A stretch of 64,000 nucleotides of DNA from Bradyrhizobium sp. CCBAU 53421 (GTDB taxonomy: Bacteria > Pseudomonadota > Alphaproteobacteria > Rhizobiales > Xanthobacteraceae), in assembly GCF_015291625.1 (NCBI RefSeq), contig NZ_CP030047.1, positions 5,890,001-5,954,000 on the forward strand. Reading direction: 5' to 3'. The translations under genes were made by a program, and so were the position numbers. Positions within the stretch are counted from its first letter, which is position 1; the number at the start of each line of letters is the position of its first letter. Of the stretch, positions 1 through 7,024 are shown piece after piece. The notes under the pieces are model-generated. The model saw nothing but the letters and a program-made list of their open reading frames with translations, did no database searches and was not told the DNA's origin.

Positions 1-557
1 CCGTCGAGCCGGGAGGAGAAGCGTCCGTTCGGATACTTTTTGATGATGAATGCGAGCTTTTCGCCCTCGATCGGCGAATTTGCCATGGAAAACGAGCGCG
101 TAATCGTCTCTGCCCCCGGAAGCGTGATGTCGACATATTGACCCGCCCAGAACTTCAGAGGTTGCGCGAGCGATATCTCGAGGAGCCGGATGTCGTGGGT
201 CAGCGCGGAGACGCTCGTGACTGTGCCCGTGAAGTCCCTGACCGGGATCGATTTCGACAGCACCTCCTCGTCATAGTTGAGGAGCTCCACTTCGAGATCC
301 GAATAGGCCAGAGTCCGGCACAGCAGGATGTAGTCCTGACCTCGCTCCATCTCGTTGAGGGCGAACGTCGAATATTTCTTGAGCTCTACTTCGCCTCCGG
401 TAAGGACGCATTTGCACGCCGAGCACTGTCCCTCCTTGCAACCATGCGGCAGTGCGATGCCTTGGCGGAAGGCGGCGTCAAGAACGGTCTCGTTCTCCTC
501 GACCTCGAATTCTATGCCTACCGGTTGCAGGCGAACGACATTAGCGGGCGTGCCCAT
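1..557 (-). CDS. mimB: Propane 2-monooxygenase reductase component, truncated by window edge
   Basis: This is the NADH-dependent electron-transfer component expected to pass electrons to the diiron hydroxylase encoded just upstream. The visible 185 residues begin with a plant-type [2Fe-2S] ferredoxin domain with cluster cysteines at C40, C45, C48 and C80 (motif CKEGQCSAC, then LLC). An FAD-binding reductase domain follows, with the flavin motif RSFSMANSP. The NAD-binding half lies beyond position 1. The ATG at 557 follows a GAGGAGG ribosome site. It lies 82 nt downstream of mimA on the same strand, with a strong hairpin between them. The coupling and regulatory components (mimC and mimD in known systems) would be expected further left. 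The reductase family is certain; the mim assignment rests on the neighbour. Confidence 0.88.
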   Translation of the reverse strand, partial: MGTPANVVRLQPVGIEFEVEENETVLDAAFRQGIALPHGCKEGQCSACKCVLTGGEVELKKYSTFALNEMERGQDYILLCRTLAYSDLEVELLNYDEEVLSKSIPVRDFTGTVTSVSALTHDIRLLEISLAQPLKFWAGQYVDITLPGAETITRSFSMANSPIEGEKLAFIIKKYPNGRFSSRLD

Positions 558-603
558 AGGGCCTCCTCAAACCAAGGCTTGCGTATCTTCCGGAGATTGA
601 TCG

Positions 604-632
604 GGAGGGAGCCGGCCGGAGCCGGCCCCTCC
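604..632 (-). terminator. Strong intercistronic hairpin between mimA and mimB
   Basis: GGAGGG (604-609) pairs with CCCTCC (627-632), and GCCGGC (611-616) pairs with GCCGGC (621-626), around a CGGA loop. One A is bulged, giving a 12-bp GC-rich stem. No U tract follows, and the downstream gene belongs to the same enzyme complex. Partial attenuation or 3' stabilisation of the mimA message is therefore likelier than full termination. This role is inferred from the structure only. Confidence 0.5.
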
Positions 633-639
633 GTCACGG

Positions 640-2310
640 TTAGTTGCAGGGATTGATGGTGAATCCCTTGCGATACTCAGCGAGGTGCTTCTCCCGGTCG
701 GCCGGGCTCATCTCCCGCAGCGTGAGCAGCGGGCTCTTCAGGATGTGGCCGCGGACGTCGTTGAGCGTCCACATTTCCTTCTCGTCGAAGCGCAGGTGCG
801 GCTGGGCGACCAGGGTCTTGCCATCTGTGCGCACGAAGCCGAGATCCTTGATGGCGTCGGCGATATCCACGTTGTGGTAGACGCTTTCCCATTCGCGACG
901 GCCGCTGAACCGTCCCATCGCCGGGGTCGGACGCCCCTGGTATTCGCCGGCGAACGCTTCGACGGCCGTCCACCGGTCGAGCTCATGGGCGAACGTGTAG
1001 AGCTTGCCGTCGATCTCGCCCGTGACCATGTCCTCGCGGATCAGGCAGGGCACCAGGCACGACCAGCAACGATGCGGATAGACGTAGCCGACATCGCTGT
1101 TGAAGAGGATGTTGGTCTGGCCGCGATGCGACAGCTTCTCGTACCATTTCCAGAAGTCGCCGAACTGCGCATACCAGCCGGGATACTTGTGCTCGAACCA
1201 CTCGAAGTCCTTGTCGGTCTGGGCCTCGATGCGCCAGAAGTTGGCCGACCAGCCAACCGCGAAGAACTGCGCGACCTTGTGGACGTAGTGCTTCTCGGTC
1301 AGTCGCTTCCAGGCAGTCTGGACGTCGTCATGATGGATCTTGATGCCGTACTTCTCGAGCGGCAGCATGTAGGTGCGATAATAATCCTCGAAGATCCAGC
1401 GGTGCCACATCTCCGCATAGGACTCCTTGGTCTTGTCGCGGTTCGTGGTGCCGTATTCAATGAAGGTTCCGATCGCCGCGTCGACGATTGCGTGGTTCTG
1501 CCAGAATGCATAGCGCATGTCGCGCTCCAGCAGCAGGTGGTTCTCCGGCTCCTTCAGCATCGACATCAGCATCGAGTGGCCGTTGCCGATGTGCCGGCTC
1601 TCATCCGACTGAACTGACAGGAACACCGTCGGCAATGCATAGTCACCGTTGCGCGCGGCTTCCGACGGCATGGCGACGAACAACGTGTTGGTGAACGCGG
1701 TTTCGGCGACCACGGTCAGATACACGTTCGCGGAGGTGATTGCGTCGCCGGTGATGAAGCCTTCACCGAACTGCCTGCCGATCGTGGTGGCGTAGCACTT
1801 TCCGAATGCCTCCTCCGTGATATCGAAGCCGGCCGGATCGATGTAGTTCTCCATGTACCACTTCTTGAGATTCATCTGGATCGTCGAGTGACGGAACTCG
1901 TCGACCATCTGCATCGTGAAGCCGGTGCGAAGATCTTCACCAGGAGCGAGGCGGCCGACCATCGCCATGGATCGCGCGGCCGAAATTTCCGGAAACGGGA
2001 TGATCGCCAGGAACAGCTTCATCCACTCGACCCAACGCGGCTCGACGTTGCGGAACATGTCGCCGCGCAGCGCAGCGTCGAGCGCACCGTAAACGCGGTT
2101 GTCCTTCTCCTCCTGCATCGGAAAGTAGGAGCGGAGGACCTGCTTCATCGGATCCTTCGGCGCCTTCGCGATCTTGTAGTCCGTGGGAAAGGTCATCGCT
2201 TCCTGGACGTAGGAAGGGTTCCATCCGAGATCTGCAATCTTCTTTGCAGCGTCACCGACGGATATGCCGCGCTGGGCGGTGATCTTGTTGAGTGTTAAAG
2301 TTCCAGACAT
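640..2310 (-). CDS. mimA: Propane 2-monooxygenase, hydroxylase large subunit
   Basis: This is the catalytic subunit of a soluble binuclear iron monooxygenase of the propane/acetone/phenol (MimA/PrmA) group, which hydroxylates propane at C2 using O2 and electrons from the reductase. The six diiron ligands are recognisable: E108, E138 and H141 in DEFRH, then E203, E237 and H240 in DESRH. The 556-residue length is normal. I use the ATG at 2310 because AGGAGG lies 9 nt upstream; an in-frame start 33 nt further upstream lacks such a site. The gene heads a minus-strand unit with mimB. It has its own sigma-54 promoter about 320 nt upstream and is separated from adh by a terminator-like hairpin and a small gene. 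Confidence 0.95.
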   Translation of the reverse strand: MSGTLTLNKITAQRGISVGDAAKKIADLGWNPSYVQEAMTFPTDYKIAKAPKDPMKQVLRSYFPMQEEKDNRVYGALDAALRGDMFRNVEPRWVEWMKLFLAIIPFPEISAARSMAMVGRLAPGEDLRTGFTMQMVDEFRHSTIQMNLKKWYMENYIDPAGFDITEEAFGKCYATTIGRQFGEGFITGDAITSANVYLTVVAETAFTNTLFVAMPSEAARNGDYALPTVFLSVQSDESRHIGNGHSMLMSMLKEPENHLLLERDMRYAFWQNHAIVDAAIGTFIEYGTTNRDKTKESYAEMWHRWIFEDYYRTYMLPLEKYGIKIHHDDVQTAWKRLTEKHYVHKVAQFFAVGWSANFWRIEAQTDKDFEWFEHKYPGWYAQFGDFWKWYEKLSHRGQTNILFNSDVGYVYPHRCWSCLVPCLIREDMVTGEIDGKLYTFAHELDRWTAVEAFAGEYQGRPTPAMGRFSGRREWESVYHNVDIADAIKDLGFVRTDGKTLVAQPHLRFDEKEMWTLNDVRGHILKSPLLTLREMSPADREKHLAEYRKGFTINPCN

Positions 2311-2936
2311 CTCGTCTTTCCTCCTGATCGGGTCAGAAACCACATCGATATTCCGCCTGCCTGGACCTTCGCGGACCGGGCAGTGCTTACCCGCGCGTTA
2401 CGGGCCACCTCGCGGCCGCTTGCACGGCCGGACGCTTGATATCGGCAAGGGTCTCGGGAACGACTGTGGTGCACCGCAGCGATGATCAGGAGCGATCTTC
2501 CGCGAACCACGGTCCTTCGATCGCAATGTTTCATCCCACCCATGATGCGCCCTCAGCTAAGCGTCCCCTTCCCTCGTTCTTGTCGCGGCTCACCCCAGAC
2601 GGAGCAGTCGGCGTTGTTGTGATCAGGAGCTTTGCAATGGGCGTGCCAGCGCGTCTGAACCGCTCGCCAGCTCGCTTTCCGAGGTCTCGACGCGGGCATG
2701 GCGTCGACGCAGCCGTTACACTGGCGCGGCTTGCTGCTGGAGGCGATGCAGATTGCGACGGAAATTGCAGAATGAGAATTTCGACAGCGCAGAGGGATCG
2801 GGGTGAGCAACAGCGTTTGCGCTGCAAAATCGGAAAGCGAGCCCGGAGCACACTGCATGCAGCGACATTGCTGGACCGTCTGTATCTTGGCGCCAAAACA
2901 CCGCGCCGAAGCGCTTTCCCTACAAACACGCGCGCA
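2311..2936. other. Leader and promoter region of mimA, no convincing gene
   Basis: Both strands contain open frames, but all are Arg/Ser/Pro-rich as expected of GC-rich noncoding DNA, and none has a convincing ribosome site. The region holds the sigma-54 promoter at 2633-2648 and a predicted untranslated mimA leader of about 310 nt. A 10-bp palindrome, CTGCATGCAG, lies near 2852-2861 and could be an activator site. That last role is speculative. Confidence 0.5.
2633..2648 (-). promoter_or_regulatory. Sigma-54 (-24/-12) promoter for mimA
   Basis: Read on the minus strand, the sequence is TGGCACGCCCATTGCA. It matches the sigma-54 consensus TGGCACG-N4-TTGC(A/T) at every defined position, with exact GG/GC spacing. 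Transcription would start near 2621 and run towards mimA. Sigma-54 promoters need an enhancer-binding activator; none is encoded in this window, so it may lie beyond the left edge. Confidence 0.85.
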
Positions 2937-3152
2937 TTAGCGGGAGGTCTCCGCAGCCGCGGTGCACTTGGTCTGCCCCGCCCTGGAGATCCAGCGGTCG
3001 CAATAAACCGCGTAACAGTCATGACCGCAGAACGAAAGACCGGTGCTGAATTCCTTGAGATAGCTTGCGCCGATTGGCTCACAGCAAAGCATGCAGAGGG
3101 CTCTCGGGCGCAGCGTCATGCCATTCACCAGAATGAACCTGACGTGGCGCAT
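2937..3152 (-). CDS. Small Cys-rich protein, uncharacterised
   Basis: This predicted 71-residue protein has a pattern familiar from short Bradyrhizobium hypothetical proteins: a basic start followed by CMLCCEPIG, then YLKE and a second Cys-rich stretch FCGHDCYAVYC. The spaced cysteine pairs suggest a small zinc-ribbon-like fold. I chose the ATG at 3152 (MRHVRFILVNG) over an in-frame ATG eight codons earlier because family members as I recall them start near this VNG segment. It lies between adh and mimA on the same strand but upstream of the mimA sigma-54 promoter, so it is not clearly part of either unit. Its function is unknown. Confidence 0.6.
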   Translation of the reverse strand: MRHVRFILVNGMTLRPRALCMLCCEPIGASYLKEFSTGLSFCGHDCYAVYCDRWISRAGQTKCTAAAETSR

Positions 3153-3588
3153 CTCAATTCGAAGAAACGATGTCACTGGCGATCGCTCCCCAATTCAGCC
3201 CGCTCGGAAGCAACGACGAATCTGCAATCGGCGCCCGGCGCTTCTTTGAAGCAGTCAATGCGTGCTTCGCCGATGCCCGCGCATCGTTCGAGCAACGGCC
3301 GTGCCAGATCGCCTGGAACCTCAGACCACCGCTTGAACGAGGTGATCACCGGCGATCCTGGATGACCGGGCCCCTCGACTTGCGATCGTCCGCGACGCAA
3401 ATTGCGACAAAGACGCAAATTGAGACTCGCGACGAACGGCCTTGATGTTCGTCATCTTCGGCGTTTGCAATGCAACATGAGCGGTCTGTTTACTGACCGC
3501 TTCCGGCTGATCTGCAAATGCGCCGTCTCAGGTTGACGGGTCGTGAAATCCACCACGAGCAGATGCTCGCGGTGGACCAATTTCGGGA
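3153..3588. other. Intergenic region between adh and the small Cys-rich gene
   Basis: No coding frame here looks real. The only structure I can support is the hairpin at 3549-3576 just after adh. Confidence 0.4.
3549..3576 (-). terminator. Terminator-like hairpin after adh
   Basis: On the minus strand TCCACCGCGAGC pairs with GCTCGTGGTGGA around an ATCT loop (one wobble in 12 bp), followed by TTTC. It starts 13 nt after the adh stop codon. The trailing U run is short, so termination may be incomplete. Confidence 0.6.
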
Positions 3589-4641
3589 TCAGGGAATCAA
3601 AACCGCACGTCCATGAATCTTGCCGGCATTGAGATCATGCAAGGCCTTGTTTGCGTCCGCGAGACGGTACTCGGCGGTCGCCAGTTCAACCAGACCGCGG
3701 TCTGCGAGCGCCATCAACTCCGTCAACTCGGCCCAAGTGCCGACGAGATTGCCGATGATGTTCTTCTCGGTAATCACCATGTCGACGGTCGGGATGCGGA
3801 TGTCCTCACCGTAGCCGACAACGTAGTAGCTGCCCATCGAACGGGTCATCGCCAGCCCCTTGGACGTCGTGCCCTTCTCGCCTACGAAATCGATGACCGC
3901 TTCCGCGCCGTTTCCGGCAGTCAGAGCCAGAACGGCAGCCACTTCGTCGCCGTCGGCCTTCACCAGGTGGTCCGCGCCTGACTTTTCGGCCAACTTCAGC
4001 GACGCGTCGGACTTGTCGACCACAACAATATCGGCGGCGCACATTGCTTTGAGGCACTGGATCGCGATGTGGCCTAATCCGCCCGCGCCGATAACGACGC
4101 AGAATTCGCCCGGCAAAAGATGGCGCGTGGCCTTTTTGACCGCGCGGTAGGCCGTGAGGCCCGCATCCGCGTAAGGCGCCACCTCCTTGGGTGCAAGCGT
4201 CCGCGGCAGAGGCACGATATTCCGTTCCGACGTGCAGAGGAATTCTGCATAACCGCCGTTGCAATCCAGACCAGGAAATGTGCCGGGACCATGCATGTCG
4301 AAGCCGCGCCGACAGGCCAGACACGTCCCTCCCGTGATCTTCGGATGAACGATGACGGGATCTCCCTTTTTCAGTCCCTCGACTTCCTTGCCGACCTCCT
4401 CGATCCAGCCGGCATTTTCGTGTCCCATGATGATCGGAAGAAGCTTGTCGCCGGACGGATCCATGTGCGGCTTCCAGACTCCTTCGATGATATGCAGATC
4501 AGTTCTGCATACGCCCGCACCGCCGATTCGGACGATAACGTCAGTTGACTTCGTCAGCCTGGGATCAGGTACGTTTTCTTCGACGACCCAGCGGTCGTTG
4601 GACAGCTTCTCGTCATACGCTCTCAATACTTGGGCTCTCAT
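3589..4641 (-). CDS. Zinc-dependent NAD(P) alcohol dehydrogenase
   Basis: This is a medium-chain alcohol dehydrogenase of 350 residues, expected to oxidise the 2-propanol or other alcohol made by the neighbouring monooxygenase. Catalytic zinc residues C45 and H74-E75 (GHE) are visible, and the proton-relay H50 is present. The third classical Cys ligand appears as D158 in PYADAG. The structural zinc lobe keeps C106 and C109, with only one further nearby Cys (C126), so it is reduced. The nucleotide-binding loop is GAGGLG near residues 184-189. The ATG follows GGAGGAG. It is transcribed from its own sigma-54 promoter at 4695-4710. Genomic linkage of such an ADH with propane monooxygenase genes is known from actinobacteria; here it lies upstream. 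Confidence 0.9.
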   Translation of the reverse strand: MRAQVLRAYDEKLSNDRWVVEENVPDPRLTKSTDVIVRIGGAGVCRTDLHIIEGVWKPHMDPSGDKLLPIIMGHENAGWIEEVGKEVEGLKKGDPVIVHPKITGGTCLACRRGFDMHGPGTFPGLDCNGGYAEFLCTSERNIVPLPRTLAPKEVAPYADAGLTAYRAVKKATRHLLPGEFCVVIGAGGLGHIAIQCLKAMCAADIVVVDKSDASLKLAEKSGADHLVKADGDEVAAVLALTAGNGAEAVIDFVGEKGTTSKGLAMTRSMGSYYVVGYGEDIRIPTVDMVITEKNIIGNLVGTWAELTELMALADRGLVELATAEYRLADANKALHDLNAGKIHGRAVLIP

Positions 4642-4694
4642 GTTCTCCTCCGTCTGCCCAGCGAACCTTCCGTTCGCCGTCGCGGAGCCGCCTC

Positions 4695-4710
4695 AGCATT
4701 TTTCGTGCCA
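4695..4710 (-). promoter_or_regulatory. Sigma-54 (-24/-12) promoter for the alcohol dehydrogenase
   Basis: The minus strand reads TGGCACGAAAAATGCT. It differs from TGGCACG-N4-TTGC(A/T) at one base, and the -24 GG and -12 GC spacing is exact. It lies 54 nt before the adh start codon, predicting a 5' leader of about 40 nt. It pairs with the mimA sigma-54 site, so both units are probably controlled by the same activator. Confidence 0.8.
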
Positions 4711-5229
4711 GCAAAATTGCTATGGCAGCGCGATGCAAGATGCGGGGAACTGTCGCGAAACTTGCCCCGATTGCCCACCGACTGAAGAGAAGAACTTTCG
4801 CGTCGAGGGCCTGCGGTTTGCCTCAATGCCGCCCTCGCTGCCGTGCACCGGCTCTCCGTGTGCGGCGAGCATGGCCAGCTTCCACGTCTGCGAGATCCGG
4901 CTTCTTGCAGCTCAAGTCTCCAAGTGATCCAGAGCTTCACGAACCCGGCATCACCGTAGAGACGACCAAACACACCTTCCCTCTATCGATTTTTCTTGAT
5001 CTCCCGATGCACACGTCGCGCACATGCGGCCATCCAACCAGTTGAAAAACTGAACTCTCGCTCCAGTCCATCATATGCAAGTTTGAGCTAGCTCCAGCTA
5101 TCGAGATCTAACGAGATTGCTTCTTGCCGATCGGAATGCAGCGCTTCGACGCTCCGGGGGAACGGGCTGTCCCTGACGACCCATTTTGTGTTATCTCCCA
5201 CTGCACTCGACCTCTTTGGGAGGATTGCC
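4711..5229. other. Intergenic region upstream of adh
   Basis: I see no convincing gene on either strand. It would contain any activator sites for the adh sigma-54 promoter, and the GGGAGG ribosome site of the small gene at 5230. Confidence 0.4.
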
Positions 5230-5352
5230 ATGAGAGCCTTCCTGCTCGCCTGCGTGGCCGCCGTCGCCGTGGCGGGAATAGGCGCCGCGGTCCTTGACCG
5301 CGTGCAGGAGCCGGTCGCAGAGGCCTTTGCAACGACGGGCGTGCGGCTTTAG
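5230..5352 (+). CDS. Forty-residue single-pass membrane protein, uncharacterised
   Basis: The predicted peptide starts MRAFLLACVAAVAVAGIG, a single hydrophobic segment of about 20 residues, followed by a polar tail ending VREP-like then TTGVRL (VQEPVAEAFATTGVRL). A GGGAGG ribosome site precedes the ATG. Very similar small proteins recur in Bradyrhizobium genomes, which supports it being real. It is convergent with the formate dehydrogenase operon. No function is known. Confidence 0.65.
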   Translation: MRAFLLACVAAVAVAGIGAAVLDRVQEPVAEAFATTGVRL

Positions 5353-5378
5353 CGATCTCGCCTCCTGGGGCGTTGCTC

Positions 5379-6383
5379 CTACTCCGCTGCCGTGGCGGCC
5401 GGCTTCGAGCGCCCATCATTGGCCGCGGCGCGCGCCTCCTCGTCCTCCAGCCACAGGCTGTGGTGCTCCTTCGCCCAATTAACGTCCACGGTGCCGCTGC
5501 CCATCGCCTCGAAGGCGCCTTGCATGCCGATGGTGCCGATGTAGATGTGGGCCAGCATCACCGCGACGAACAGCACCGCCACGATCGAGTGGACGACCTG
5601 GGCGATTTGCATTCCTTCGATGCCGGACAGGTAGAACGGGAACATCAGCTCATATCCGGTGATCGCAACCGCGCCGCCGCCGATGACGACGATCCAGTAG
5701 ACCGCCTTCTGGCCGGCGTTGAAGCGATAGGCCGGCGGATGATCGTGACCCACGATGCCGCCGCCACGCTTGATCCACTCCACATCGGCCTTGTTCGGGA
5801 TATTGCCGCCAAGCCACATCAGGAAGATCAACACCACTCCGACGGTAAACGGGAAGCTCAGATAGTTATGCGCGTATTTCGCCCATTGCGACCATTCGGA
5901 GAATGCTTCGTGGCCGATCAGCGGCAACAGCAGCGGACGGCCGAAGGTGATGTTCAGTCCGGAGATTGCCAGGATGATGAAGCAGGTCGCCGTCATCCAG
6001 TGCACGAAGCGCTCGAAGGCGCCAAAGCGCACGATCGTGCGTCCCGACCTCCCGTCCTGGAGCCGAACCATGCCGCGGGTGAGATAGAAGGCGACGAGCG
6101 TCACGAGCATGCCGAGGATGGCAATTCCGCCGACCCAGCGCAGGGTGACGTTGCGGAATTCCCGCCACTCGCGACCCGCCGGCTGCTCCAGCACGCCTGA
6201 CCGCTGATCCGGAATGCTGACGCGTCCCTGGATCCGGTCGAGCTCCTGCAGAAGCTGTTGCTCCTTCACCGCGCTGGCAGTCGGGTTGACCTGCTGGGCC
6301 GTGGACGGCTCCGATGCAGTGATCATCAAAGCGAGCGCCCATGCGCCGAGGGCGAGACGGACGTACTTTGCAAGAGACGCCAT
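5379..6383 (-). CDS. fdhC: Formate dehydrogenase gamma subunit, cytochrome b556 type
   Basis: This 334-residue membrane subunit anchors the periplasmic enzyme and passes electrons to quinone. It has an N-terminal signal-like segment, then four hydrophobic segments in the C-terminal two thirds, with haem-ligand histidines of the family in contexts such as FVHWMTA, HNYLSF and HSIVAVLF. The C-terminal tail is acidic and cytoplasmic (EEARAAAND). GGAGGAG precedes the ATG. It is the last gene of a minus-strand operon in the order alpha, beta, gamma. Confidence 0.93.
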   Translation of the reverse strand: MASLAKYVRLALGAWALALMITASEPSTAQQVNPTASAVKEQQLLQELDRIQGRVSIPDQRSGVLEQPAGREWREFRNVTLRWVGGIAILGMLVTLVAFYLTRGMVRLQDGRSGRTIVRFGAFERFVHWMTATCFIILAISGLNITFGRPLLLPLIGHEAFSEWSQWAKYAHNYLSFPFTVGVVLIFLMWLGGNIPNKADVEWIKRGGGIVGHDHPPAYRFNAGQKAVYWIVVIGGGAVAITGYELMFPFYLSGIEGMQIAQVVHSIVAVLFVAVMLAHIYIGTIGMQGAFEAMGSGTVDVNWAKEHHSLWLEDEEARAAANDGRSKPAATAAE

Positions 6384-6414
6384 GAGCTCCTCCGGTATTT
6401 GCGCGAACCCGCCT

Positions 6415-7011
6415 TCAGGATTCGATCGTCTCGCGATAGGCGGTCTTCCAGCCCCAGGCGCCTGAGCCGTAGCCGCGCTTCATCACACGTTCCTTGTAGA
6501 TCTGGGCAATGATCTCGCCATCGCCGGCGAGCAGCGATTTGGTGGAGCACATCTCGGCGCAGAGCGGCAATTTGCCCTCGGCGAGGCGATTGGCGCCGTA
6601 CTTCTCGTACTCCTCCTTGCTGCCATCGGCCTCGGGGCCGCCGGCGCAGAACGTGCACTTGTCCATTTTTCCGCGGGAGCCGAAATTGCCGATCTTCGGG
6701 TATTGCGGCGCGCCGAATGGACACGCGTAAAAGCAGTAGCCGCAGCCAATGCACAGATCCTTGGAATGAAGTACGACGCCATCGGCGGTGGTGTAGAAGC
6801 AGTTCACCGGGCAGACCGCCGCGCAGGGTGCGTCGGTGCAGTGCATGCAGGCCATGGAGATCGATCGCTCGCCGGGCTTGCCGTCGTTGATGGTGACGAC
6901 GCGGCGCCGGTTGATGCCCCAGGGCACCTCGTGCTCGTTCTTGCAGGCGGTGACGCAGGCATTGCACTCGATGCAGCGGTCGGCGTCGCAGAGGAATTTC
7001 ATCCGAGCCAT
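6415..7011 (-). CDS. fdhB: Formate dehydrogenase beta subunit, four [4Fe-4S] clusters
   Basis: This 198-residue ferredoxin-like subunit relays electrons from the molybdenum subunit to cytochrome b. Cys motifs occur in the usual order: CIECNACVTAC, CMHCTDAPCAAVCP, CIGCGYCFYACPFG, then CTFC and a late CAEMC. An in-frame upstream extension overlaps the alpha gene; I place the start at the ATG at 7011 because GAGGAG lies 8 nt before it and the protein then begins MARMKFLCDADRCIEC, as in relatives. It follows the alpha stop by 13 nt. There is no C-terminal membrane helix, which fits a separate gamma anchor. Confidence 0.95.
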   Translation of the reverse strand: MARMKFLCDADRCIECNACVTACKNEHEVPWGINRRRVVTINDGKPGERSISMACMHCTDAPCAAVCPVNCFYTTADGVVLHSKDLCIGCGYCFYACPFGAPQYPKIGNFGSRGKMDKCTFCAGGPEADGSKEEYEKYGANRLAEGKLPLCAEMCSTKSLLAGDGEIIAQIYKERVMKRGYGSGAWGWKTAYRETIES

Positions 7012-7024
7012 GTGCGTTGCTCCT

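Noticed and set aside
2436..3365. A 309-codon plus-strand frame upstream of mimA
   Set aside because: It is rich in Arg, Ser and Ala without domains and runs across a sigma-54 promoter and a better-supported minus-strand small gene.
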